Shown in pieces: positions 24,701 through 32,369 of a stretch of DNA of 64,000 nt. The stretch's first letter is position 1, and the number at the start of each line of letters is the position of its first letter. Under the pieces are notes generated by a model. It searched no databases and had not been told where the DNA came from. It worked only from the letters and a program-made list of their open reading frames with translations. Location: the NCBI GenBank assembly GCA_021234535.1, contig CM037830.1, forward strand, positions 17,415,116 through 17,479,115. Direction: 5' to 3'. Position numbers and translations under genes: made by a program. This DNA comes from Stichopus chloronotus. Lineage: Eukaryota > Echinodermata > Holothuroidea > Aspidochirotida > Stichopodidae.

Positions 24701-25626
24701 ACCTGCCAAATTAAGCCTTCAAAAGATGTGATTTGGATTATTAGGCTAGACACTCATTCAACTGGCCCGAACAGTCGATGGCTCTTTTTTTAATACTGGT
24801 TACCTGGTTACTCAAATAGTGGTCGTGGTTTGTCCTATATACGAAGTCACTTTCATTGCAAGGTCTGCAAAATACTCCAGAGGGGACCACGTGGCAGAAC
24901 AAAATTTTCAGTTACTGAGTTAGGCCTAGCCTGGACCACACCAGTTGTCTGTAGGGCTACAAATAGTCCTAATTGTGAATTCAAAAAGGCCTATGTGTAC
25001 TAATTTAGAATCAGTGACCAGAAGTGACGTATCCTTCCAACAATCCTTGCTTTTGCCTTATCTCACCCAAAACTTAACCCTAACTCTCTGTTTTATCCCT
25101 GATTGGTGGTTATTTGGTTAAAGATAGCCTAGGTCTAAATAGCTTTTTACACCTTCAACTTGGTTTATTCTCATCAAATACTTGAATCCTAACCATCATG
25201 AATAACCTTGACTGGTGGTCACTGATTCTAAATTTGAGCCGGCCTATGGTGAACTAGGACTTACAGTTGGTAGGGCTAGGTTTTGTCCTGCTGCAATTAC
25301 TATAGTCTGTACTACAGGCCTACTGTGACTTACTACAGCACCAGGACATTAACACTAGGCCTACAGATAAGTAAGCGTACACTACAGATAAGTAAGGCCT
25401 ACCGCTTGAGTAGTAGTAACCAACGTAACACTGTAGTAACACAGTTGATGTATCTTATTTTTCTTAAGCTGACGAAGCTTTTCAGTATAAAACTACAGTT
25501 CGAATTCAATCACACAAACAATGATCGGTTTTAAGTATGGATTTCAAGTGCAATACACACAAAAAAGGGTCACAGGAAAAATGAAAATTTGAAGTTTTAC
25601 CATGGTTCACGTGCGTATTCCTCCAT
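15679..25626 (-). CDS. TIMM17: Mitochondrial import inner membrane translocase subunit Tim17, complete
   Basis: Seven coding exons (25626-25601, 22907-22808, 20593-20530, 20202-20074, 18804-18769, 18180-18106, 15752-15679) join with GT-AG introns into 504 bases, 167 residues plus stop; animal Tim17 proteins are about 170. Tim17 is a core subunit of the TIM23 presequence translocase in the mitochondrial inner membrane. The N-terminus [20 protein letters not shown] is nearly identical to vertebrate TIMM17. Four hydrophobic glycine-rich segments lie at about residues 17-35, 60-78, 95-110 and 112-137. Cys9 and Cys78 match the conserved disulfide pair. Asp16, Asp77 and Glu127 match the acidic residues that line the Tim17 cavity in published work on the yeast protein. 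The block [20 protein letters not shown] is a family signature, and the tail [15 protein letters not shown] is typical. The start context ATCATGG is strong. One intron carries a Gag fragment. TIMM17A versus B cannot be assigned. Confidence 0.97.
16255..16500 (-). repeat. Hairpin-ended repeat family, subfamily 2 copy
   Basis: Its left end has the hairpin AAAGCC-AAAA-GGCTTT (16259-16274) followed by GTGATTCCTTG. Next comes a degraded sub-repeat with 'TGACCTTTATTTTGGTGACC' and 'ACCAAAAGCAATAGGGATCA'. It is the inverse of the copy at 57340-57715. Confidence 0.65.
16516..17003 (-). mobile_element. Broken BEL/Pao-type retrotransposon Gag fragment (DUF1759)
   Basis: On the - strand an open frame from 16941 to 16516 encodes an acidic coiled-coil-like region (about 80 residues with many E and K). 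It then has the DUF1759 Gag-like motif [20 protein letters not shown] near 16690-16630 and a following [10 protein letters not shown]. This order is characteristic of BEL/Pao retrotransposon polyproteins. A probable original start at 17003-17001 ([16 protein letters not shown]) is in another frame, so a frameshift lies near 16965. The frame stops soon after the motif. No protease, reverse transcriptase or integrase is found nearby, and no LTRs were identified. It is a truncated, inactive remnant inside a TIMM17 intron. Confidence 0.75.
17580..17790 (-). repeat. Hairpin-ended repeat family, subfamily 1 copy
   Basis: A sub-repeat ('CACCAAAAACAATAGGGATC', 'TCTTGAGATAGAGTGTTTAC') is followed by a CA microsatellite (17700-17734), ACGACATCA and a terminal inverted repeat at 17752-17777. 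The arms are GATTCCTctGCC and GGCaaGGAATC. The element lies in a TIMM17 intron. Confidence 0.75.
18106..18180 (-). CDS. TIMM17: TIMM17 exon 6 (fourth membrane segment)
   Basis: Acceptor TTTTCAG before 18180 and donor GTGAGT after 18106. It encodes [20 protein letters not shown] then QFRP, carrying the conserved Glu127. Confidence 0.97.
18181..18768 (-). other. TIMM17: TIMM17 intron, 588 bp
   Basis: Nothing beyond intron sequence was recognised. Confidence 0.85.
18769..18804 (-). CDS. TIMM17: TIMM17 exon 5 (36-bp microexon-like)
   Basis: Acceptor TTTACAG before 18804 and donor GTACGT after 18769. It encodes [11 protein letters not shown], the start of the fourth membrane segment, with split codons at both ends. 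Confidence 0.93.
18805..20073 (-). other. TIMM17: TIMM17 intron, 1.3 kb
   Basis: Nothing beyond intron sequence was recognised, apart from a G run near 19277. Confidence 0.85.
20074..20202 (-). CDS. TIMM17: TIMM17 exon 4 (second and third membrane segments)
   Basis: Acceptor TTTCAG precedes 20202. The exon encodes [14 protein letters not shown] (Cys78), the loop [15 protein letters not shown] and [13 protein letters not shown]. Donor GTGAGT; the last base A joins AT of the next exon to give Asn107. Confidence 0.97.
20203..20529 (-). other. TIMM17: TIMM17 intron, 327 bp
   Basis: Short intron between exons 3 and 4; no other feature was seen. Confidence 0.9.
20530..20593 (-). CDS. TIMM17: TIMM17 exon 3
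   Basis: Acceptor CTCACAG precedes 20593. It encodes [20 protein letters not shown] plus G and one base. The basic loop is more divergent than the flanking exons. Donor GTGTGT. Confidence 0.93.
20594..22807 (-). other. TIMM17: TIMM17 intron, 2.2 kb, with a long tandem repeat
   Basis: Dominated by the tandem repeat at 21480-22350; otherwise no gene was seen. Confidence 0.85.
21480..22350 (-). repeat. Hairpin-ended repeat family, longest copy
   Basis: Five or more diverged units of about 130-150 bp each carry 'GACCTCAAATGAAATTTGAC', 'ATCAATGGGAATCATCTA', 'AAGTATGAAATTAGTCA' and 'CTTGAGATAGCATGTTTACA'. They are followed by a CA microsatellite (about 22258-22280) and a terminal inverted repeat (22297-22323, GATTCC...GAAATC). 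The order matches the copies at 17580-17790 and 55525-56240. Confidence 0.85.
22808..22907 (-). CDS. TIMM17: TIMM17 exon 2 (first membrane segment)
   Basis: Acceptor CTACAG precedes 22907. The exon completes Cys9 and encodes [20 protein letters not shown] followed by [13 protein letters not shown]. The donor GTAAGT follows; phase 0. Confidence 0.96.
22908..25600 (-). other. TIMM17: TIMM17 first intron, 2.7 kb
   Basis: Non-coding. It holds one member of a two-copy dispersed repeat (about 24190-24480). Confidence 0.85.
24190..24480. repeat. Dispersed repeat pair, copy 1
   Basis: Shares 'CCATACAAAGTACAATAAGT' at its left and 'CATTCAGTACAGTGGGGG', 'TCTATGATT' and 'GCGATCAGT' at its right with the segment at about 28190-28480. 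It contains a perfect hairpin GGCATCAG-aaa-CTGATGCC at 24423-24441. Confidence 0.6.
25601..25626 (-). CDS. TIMM17: TIMM17 exon 1 (26 coding bases)
   Basis: ATG at 25626-25624 encodes MEEYAREP plus two bases TG of Cys9. The donor GTAAAA starts at 25600 on the - strand. The start context has A at -3 and G at +4. The exon is too short for gene finders but its residues match the family N-terminus exactly. Confidence 0.95.
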
Positions 25627-25799
25627 GATGTATATATGACTGTAATTACGTAATCCCTGAATTTAAGTGATGGCGTTATCCAAGTTTTCTTCTTGGAGTC
25701 ATTTTTTTTTTTGCACTTTATCTCATCTCTACACATTGCATGTACGGCGTGAGATATTGTAGTTGCTCTGGGACGCTAGAATGTAGTATGTCCCTCTCA

Positions 25800-25828
25800 G
25801 TTCCCATAGCAACAGTTGTCATGGCAAC
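25800..25828. promoter_or_regulatory. Two adjacent perfect X-box (RFX) palindromes upstream of TIMM17
   Basis: GTTCCCATAGCAAC at 25800-25813 and GTTGTCATGGCAAC at 25815-25828 both match the RFX consensus GTHNYYATRRNAAC at every position, with one base between them. They lie about 175-200 bp upstream of the TIMM17 ATG, a usual promoter distance. RFX factors bind such sites as dimers and often control ciliary genes and some housekeeping promoters. Occupancy is inferred. Confidence 0.6.
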
Positions 25829-25899
25829 ATGTAGTTGATATGTCAGACAGGGGAGTCTAATCTTGTGTGGTACTTAAGGTGACCTGGGACCCTATAGCC

Positions 25900-26550
25900 C
25901 CATCAGAGTAGGGTCGAAATGTGTGAAGATGTGTCTGTGTGTGAGCAAAAGAAAATTGCAATTTCAAAAGTTTGCGACCGCAACTCCGATAATAGATAGG
26001 TGACCCATGGTCTGAAGTTGTGTCTCCCGTCAAAATTTAAGGTCAGAGGTCAAATTAGTGAAAATTTAAAATTTTGCTGGGTTTCTTGGTCCAAAATGGA
26101 TATGAACATGGGACTTTCAAATAAATGACTGGTATACAAGATTTCATCTAAAAGTCATGTTTATATGTGTTTTGAGGTCAAATGTCAAATTCAGGAGTCA
26201 GAGGTTAAATGTGACACCGAAAATTTTGCGTCCACAACACCTCCTAGACCGCAAAGCTAATGAGGGTCAAAGTTAGTATATAGGTGACCCATGGCATGAA
26301 GTTGTGTCTCCCGTCAAAATTGAAGGTCAGAGATCAAAGGTCAAAAATCACGGGTCAAGGCTCTAATTGGCAAAATGCCTATAAAAAGTGTGTCACGGTT
26401 TCCTCCTAGACAGTTATTCTAATGGACTTCAAACTTGGTCGATAGGTACTCGATTACGATGTAGTGTTCACCCGATTGGAGAGGTCGTTGGACAATAACA
26501 AGTTTAAGGTCAAATGAGGGTAAAAGTCCCAAAAGATGCCCTGTAATCCA
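25900..26550. repeat. Diverged tandem repeat, ~284-bp unit
   Basis: 'TAGGTGACCCATGG' followed by 'TGAAGTTGTGTCTCCCGTC' occurs at about 25996 and 26280, with 'AAGGTCAGAGGTCAAA' after each and related 'CTCCTAGAC' segments between. It is distantly like the other GGTCAAA repeats in the window. Confidence 0.7.
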
Positions 26551-26589
26551 GACCCTCCCCCCCCCCCCCAAGGAAACTCTAACCAACTA

Positions 26590-27030
26590 AAATCCAATAT
26601 ATCCCAGCATAATTAGATTCTGCCACACGGTCACTATAAAACTTATCAATGTTACCTTTGAAGCTATTTACTGAAGTGGAATTTACAACCCAATCAGGTA
26701 GACTATTCCACTCATTGACAACTCTTTGAGAGAAGCTAAACCTGCTCACATCAAGCCTAGAGAAGCATTTTACCAGCTTCTTACAATAACCACGAACACG
26801 GGAATTAGGACAAACTCTAAGTAATCACAATTAGACAGAGAATTTCTACCACATAGGAATTTGAAAATCGTAACATATCCCCCCCCCCCCCCCCGATCCT
26901 TCTTAACTCAAGAGTAGTAAGTCCCAGACATTTAAGCCTATCATGATATGGGAGATGACGTACATCAGGAATAAGCCGGGTGGCCCTCCTCTGAACCTGC
27001 TCCAAAAGGAACTTGTCCTTTTGATAATAG
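26590..27030 (-). mobile_element. Non-LTR retrotransposon (LINE) 3' end, reverse-transcriptase C-terminal remnant
   Basis: The - strand from about 27025 encodes LEQVQRRATRLIPDVRHLPY then DRLKCLGLTTLELRR, the typical C-terminal part of LINE reverse transcriptases. Further on, near 26820-26590, it encodes RLDVSRFSFSQRVVNEWNSL followed by PDWVVNSTSVNSF, the usual last segment of such ORF2 proteins. Between them are a 16-base G run (26879-26894 on the complement) and at least two frameshifts; a stop interrupts upstream of 27025. It is a 5'-truncated dead copy, as is usual for LINE insertions. Confidence 0.85.
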
Positions 27031-27658
27031 GGTAGTCACATAATACAGCACAGTAGGTTCTGTTAGTACAAGTTGCAACATAACTTATTAGATCTTTGCT
27101 TTTTTATACAATGTAAACTAATATATCAATTTATACAACCATGTTCGCACAGAGCGATTTTATCTAACAACAAGGTCATTTTCCATGCTTTTGGCAATAC
27201 CTCTTTTCAGTTTGTTTCACTGTGACATGTCCCGTATATACTATCCAGGGAATTGAGTGGTGTACAGTACGTTTTGGCGGGAAAAGAAGTTGAGTAGTGC
27301 AAATGATTGTGACGTGTATCTTAGAATTATAAAAAAAAATGGTGCAGAGTGGTGGCGTGGCAATCTGAGCCAGAGCCATATATATGGCTCTGGTCTGAGC
27401 TAAGATAATTCATTGAATTATCATAGGATCTGAGAAATAAAAGAAATCAAAGGATTACTTTGATGCACACGCGATCTGCATCGGAATATGCACTTTGAAG
27501 CGTTCGTGGATTCTACATTCACATAACACTTGCCCGTTCCTTCCTTACACACCCATGGCCAAGTGTGCTCCGCCTAGCTGCATGTACTTATGTGCTGGGT
27601 ATTATGTAAAGCGACTCTCGATCGACTGTGATACATACATGTAAAAGAGCGACTGATC

Positions 27659-27778
27659 ATGGACAACGACATGGATGAGATGCAACTCCGTGAAAAAAAC
27701 TTAGTAGAGAAGATAATGCACGACGCCATATTACGCGTACAAATGTCTGTCCCAATATATAAGACTGTTTGTATGTGA
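27659..27778 (+). CDS. Possible microprotein or first exon, 39 residues (uncertain)
   Basis: An ATG at 27659 opens a 39-residue frame starting MDNDMDEMQLREKNLVEKIM and ending with TGA at 27776-27778. The first half is charged and could form a short helix. The surrounding sequence is richer in CpG than its neighbours, which fits a promoter-proximal exon; a possible donor GTACAA follows codon 26. It resembles no family I know and may be chance. Confidence 0.15.
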   Translation: MDNDMDEMQLREKNLVEKIMHDAILRVQMSVPIYKTVCM

Positions 27779-28189
27779 TGCTACCTTTCCACGCGTTTTC
27801 TGATAAGCTCTATGATTAACAAAGGACATTATTTCTAAATTTGCATTTCGTTCCCACCCACTACATGCATTCAGTAGTCAATAAATGATCCAATTTATTT
27901 TTTTTTTTAAATTTTATTTAAAACAGTATTTTCAACAGCTTACTGTGTTGGAAAAAATACTTTTCCTGCCTTTCTTTGAATGGCGTCAAATCAATCATGA
28001 AGTTTCGTCGAGAAGGAGATCATTCCGTAGATTATCTATTACTGCGAAGCTTTGTTCAATTTTACCGACGTATATGACGTTAAAGGCGAGACATATTTTA
28101 ATAGCCGCGAGTCCCAACGGCAATGGGGAACTGGTATCAACAATGAAGGCAATTCTCTGATGATTAAATAATTTTAAGTCTTGAAAACG

Positions 28190-28480
28190 ACGTGCGCATT
28201 CCATGCTATACAAAGTACAATCAGTGTCCATACCCGGATGAATGTCTGGTGCTGTTCAAGAGATTACAACTCTCCCACAGGTTAAGGTGTGTACATGTAT
28301 ATGCACCAGCTATCAGAAATAGTTTAAAGCCTTTCAACACGTGGTAGGTCGGTGACCAATGGTGACGTATTAAGAAATTATCATTCAATACAGTGGGGGG
28401 GGGGGGGGTCTATGATTTGACAGAAGGTGGGAGAGGCACTCGGGAACTGATCGCGATCAGTCATGGTTTCCTTGTTATTT
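28190..28480. repeat. Dispersed repeat pair, copy 2
   Basis: Shares its left end ('ATACAAAGTACAATCAGTGT') and right end ('CATTCAATACAGTGGGGG', 'TCTATGATT', 'GCGATCAGTC') with 24190-24480. The middle differs in length. It contains the perfect palindrome CTGATCGCGATCAG at 28447-28460 and a G run near 28396. Confidence 0.6.
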
Positions 28481-28895
28481 GAAGGATGGTTGTAGTAGTA
28501 TGCTCGGTTAATTGAGACACTTCTTGCTTGGATAGTCCAGAGGGTCCTGTTCTTCTGACTTACTTCTCGGATCTCAGATACGAATCAGATATCTTTCAAA
28601 CATGTCTTATACAATATGAATTGTGACATCAGCGTGAGTGAGCTCACTGGAGGGCCACGGGGGAATGGCAAACTCAGTCCTCCTCACTATTTTTTCACGT
28701 TTTTCTTTCTTATAATCATTCAAAAGTGCATTTAAACAGGGAATGGAGATGAGGTTCTCGACTTTTTATGCGCTTCGCGCGCTATGTAATTCTCCGACAG
28801 AAATCACATTTTCCAAACAAAATAAACATTTTAATCGCGCTCCGAACGCTATATGATTTCCAGCCTTCCCCCTTGAACAAAAAATAAATAAATTC

Positions 28896-28926
28896 GTATG
28901 TATGTATGTATGTGGGTGTGTGTATG

Positions 28927-28957
<31 letters not shown>

Positions 28958-29080
28958 ATGTGTGTGTATGTATGTAAGGGTGTACGGGTGTGTGTAAGGG
29001 TGTGTGTATGCATGTGTGTGTGTATGTATGTATGTATGTATGTATGTATGTATGTATGTATGTATGTATGTATGTATGGG
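28896..29080. repeat. Compound GT / GTAT microsatellite
   Basis: About 185 bp of (GTAT)n, (GT)n and GGGTGT interruptions, ending in a long pure (GTAT)n run. Open frames on both strands here are only the translated repeat. It abuts a GGTCA-type repeat at 29090-29230. Confidence 0.95.
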
Positions 29081-29089
29081 ATGAGATAA

Positions 29090-29230
29090 GATAAGAGAGC
29101 GAGGTATGTTAAGCGGTAACTCAATAACCGAGTGAATGTTTTTCAAGGTTGCTGTGTATGTATATGATATTGAGTAGATGTTCCTTATTGTTTTGGTGGA
29201 GGTCAAAGGTCATTTGGGATCACAAAAGGC
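29090..29230. repeat. Single unit of the GGTCAAA repeat beside the microsatellite
   Basis: Contains 'CGGTAACTCAATAACCGAGTG', 'ATTGAGTAGATGTTCC' and 'GGTGGAGGTCAAAGGTCATT', matching units at 45535-45800 and 55700-56000. Confidence 0.7.
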
Positions 29231-29532
29231 AAAAAAGTGAATTTCTTTGAGTTCCTGTAAGTTGGTGACCATTGTTCGAACGGTGACATGATTTTAGGAA
29301 ACGATAGACTGGTGGAAGGAGAAAATACGGTAATATTAATCTCATTAATGTGAAAGGGTCGAAAGGTCGAAAGTGATGTTTCATTGATATTTTTCCAACA
29401 AATCATTTTAAGGGGATGGTGTAATGCAAAATTTTGTTCGTCTATGCTGACTTCATTTGACCCCACAGACCTTATTTGACCTTTTGACCTTTCTGTGATA
29501 CGTCGATAGGTCTTTTTTACGGCAAACAAAAA

Positions 29533-29715
29533 ATCCAATTATACTACTCTCCTATGATGCTCCTAAGTCAAGTTATTGACATTGAAGTGAATACTTGATG
29601 TACGTGACAGAAAGAGCAGGCATCCCAAAAATCCAATTATACTACTCCGATATGATGCTGCTAAGTCAAGTTATTGACATTTTAGTGAATACTTGATGTA
29701 CATGAAAGTAAGTAC
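29533..29715. repeat. Direct tandem duplication, 98-bp period
   Basis: 'ATCCAATTATACTACTC' begins at 29533 and again at 29631; 'AAGTCAAGTTATTGACATT' and 'GTGAATACTTGATGTAC' recur at the same spacing with few changes. Confidence 0.85.
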
Positions 29716-31924
29716 AGCAGCACTGGTTGTGCTGAATACAGCCTGACTCAGTGCATATATTAATCTAGGTCAAGATTTAATTGATCTTTCCCATTCCTTT
29801 CACATTTCCACAACGCCCATATTTTCTGTTGGTAGCCCTGCTCCTGCATGTGCACGCCCCCCCCCCCCCCTTCTATGTACTGCGATGCTTGAACTGTATG
29901 GGATGTGCCATCGTCTTAACACAAGACTATGTACATATATAAATATATATAAATATATATATATATGTAGAAGATACATACACAGACCTACTGTAACCTA
30001 CTGTACTTTAAGTGTTGGGAATGCAGAAATTCTTCCATCCGCACCATCAGGACCTGGTTGATCTCAATTAATCATTGCCTGTATTGCCATAGTGTATTTC
30101 ATTATTGCGCCATAGCGAACGACATTATTCTCAGAGGACGTGCATGTAAATTTCCAAACCTGCGTTCAAAAAATACAGAAAAGGTGAAATTTACAAAGGA
30201 AGACTACCGTATGAAAAGTCATTTCCTGCAGTCTAAGAGGCACTTTTATCCAAAAAGTGTCCCGGTATGCTATGCACCAACTTATGGTGGTACTTTGCTT
30301 GGATGGGGTGCAGAGAAAACATGCGGCCCTAATGGAGTTACCACTGATTCCGATTTCAAAAGTTTAATTCACTTCCCCCCCCCCCCCCGAAAACGTTTAG
30401 TTGTGCCTCTATACCAGAGAAAGAGTTAAACCAGATCTTACCGTCCCGTCCCCCCCCCCCACCCCCTTCGTGTCAGTATCAAATCGACACGCATGTTTCA
30501 ACATTCAACTTATGAGCGTTATCTGATGGTGGTCTGCTACCCCCACCGATTCTGGCTTCACTTGCCTTCAGTTGGGAGTTGCGAAACTCCTTCCAGTTGC
30601 TAATAGCCTTCTACCATGTTTATGATACTCCACTTATTTTTTTCCCTTTGTTTTTGTTCTTTTAAGTGTGTACCTTTTCAGCTTAAGGGCTCAAAGATTA
30701 ATTCTCGGTCACACAGTTTAAGGATAATGGTTTGTCTCCTGGTCATTTCGTGTTTGCGTAGTAATCACCTGGTGCTTACTCTCCTTGTTTACATCGTTGA
30801 CGGGGGATTTGTTCTTGAGTCAAAACCATTTCCCGTGTCCAGTTTACCACTGTTTATTGTCTTTCAGATAACACTTGAAACATCTAGTTTAGTTCCCCCC
30901 CCCCCACACACACACCCTCAGTTCAGCTGTATTCATGCTCCTGAAGCATTGTTTTTTGTTTGTTTTTTTTTTTCATTTCACTTTCCAAGCTTCTCTGAAC
31001 TAATAGACGAGACAATATTTGAGAATAATAGCTACTTAAAGAATACCTTTTGTCAACTCAGGGGGTTTGAGATATGTCCTTGGTTCTTGATTTAAATTTA
31101 GGTACAATTTAGGCTAAGGCACCAAAGTCCGACTGGTTAAACGTTCTTTCCAACTGAGTGGCGACGCCCCAACGACAGTTTCGGACACGTCAGTGCGAGT
31201 ATGTCTTCCGGAACGAATCCATAATTTTATAAAGGAGGGGGAGCTGTCTTCACGGAAAAGGGTACTAGCAGGCTCTGCGGAAGGAAAAAAATATGTGAGG
31301 GGAGAGGATGAGTAACGGCAGGACTATCTAAGAAGAGCGCTGCAACAATTGGCGCTGAGAAAGGAAATTTTGGCTTTTAACCCTCCCCCCCCCCCCCACA
31401 CACACCCCATGGCCGGAACTACGACAGTCGAGAGGTGCTGATGTTTGGGGAAATTTTGTGACATCCTTATTAAATGGACGTGGAGTGAAAAAAAAAAACT
31501 TAGGCAGAAGGTGAAGGTGAACATAATGTAAGCACAACTTGAATGATTTGGGGGCAAATATTGTTTTTACGTCATCGGTATGATATATAAGGCCCCTGTC
31601 CAGGGTTTCCAGTAGGGAGTGGGGATCTGGCTTGGATGAAATATCGTTGGTGTCTTCGCATAGCCTTATACAGGATTGCAAGCTACCGAGGGTAAGTTGG
31701 CCCCGTTTTCGACAGCAATCATGTAGAAACCTGGTTAATCTGACATCCGTTCATAGTTTCTCGATTTGGAAAGGAGCAACATTTAATTCCGTTGGTTTAT
31801 TGTCTCTTAATTTATGACCTTGGAAAATATGGTAACTTGAGTAACATCCGTAAAATACGCTGAAACATTGGCCATTGTCATGATGGCATATTATTGCTTT
31901 TAGTTAATATCAAGCCCTCATTTG

Positions 31925-31995
31925 AAGTGGAGAAATGGTTAAAAGTCGCTGCACATGAAAGCAAAAGGTTATAGGATCAAATCGTGGCCTGTGGT
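31925..31995 (+). repeat. Degenerate tRNA-like (SINE head) remnant
   Basis: 'TGGTTAAAAGTCGCTGCA' resembles a Pol III A box region, and 'AGGATCAAATCGTGG' about 35 bp later resembles a B box (GGTTCGAATCC). No full cloverleaf can be drawn, so this is a decayed SINE head or chance. Confidence 0.25.
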
Positions 31996-32039
31996 TGTTC
32001 GAATAGGCCTTAAAATGAAAAATGCAGTCACCCCTAGCA

Positions 32040-32170
32040 GAATTAACATACCCCTTATGTTAATTCATGAATGGCTCTTTTTAATTATGCGATATCATTG
32101 TTGATATCATATGCAGCAACATCATGAAAAATACTTATAAGAGAAATGAGAAGGGAATTGCAAGGTTTAT
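32040..32170. repeat. Dispersed repeat, inverted relative to 41910-42065
   Basis: 'CATGAAAAATACTTATAAGA' and 'GAAATGAGAAGGGAATTGCA' are the reverse complement, with few changes, of sequence at 41917-41965. Similarity continues toward 'GGCTCTTTTTAATTATG'. Confidence 0.7.
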
Positions 32171-32337
32171 ATTGACTTATCAAAATTAACTGAAGTCAGG
32201 GTGACGACCGTCTATTCCCTTTAATACCCTAAAATAAGGTTTATCACGAATTTCAAGCTGCACCCCTGTGGGTAATTGTCTTGGTAGTAGAGCTAAAAAG
32301 CAGCAGCGAAAGGCGGAGGATTTGACCCCCCCCCCCT

Positions 32338-32369
<32 letters not shown>

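Noticed and set aside
28766..29206. 146-residue open frame on the - strand (and others on both strands)
   Set aside because: It is the translation of a GT/GTAT microsatellite, giving a YIHTYIHT-type peptide; not a gene.
30058..30429. 123-residue + strand frame
   Set aside because: No recognisable domain; it crosses a C run. A short part ('CCAACTTATGGTGGTACT') recurs near 50535, which suggests repeat DNA.
30616..31095. 159-residue + strand frame
   Set aside because: Spans a C run and a T run; hydrophobic, F/S/L/P-rich peptide with no motif.
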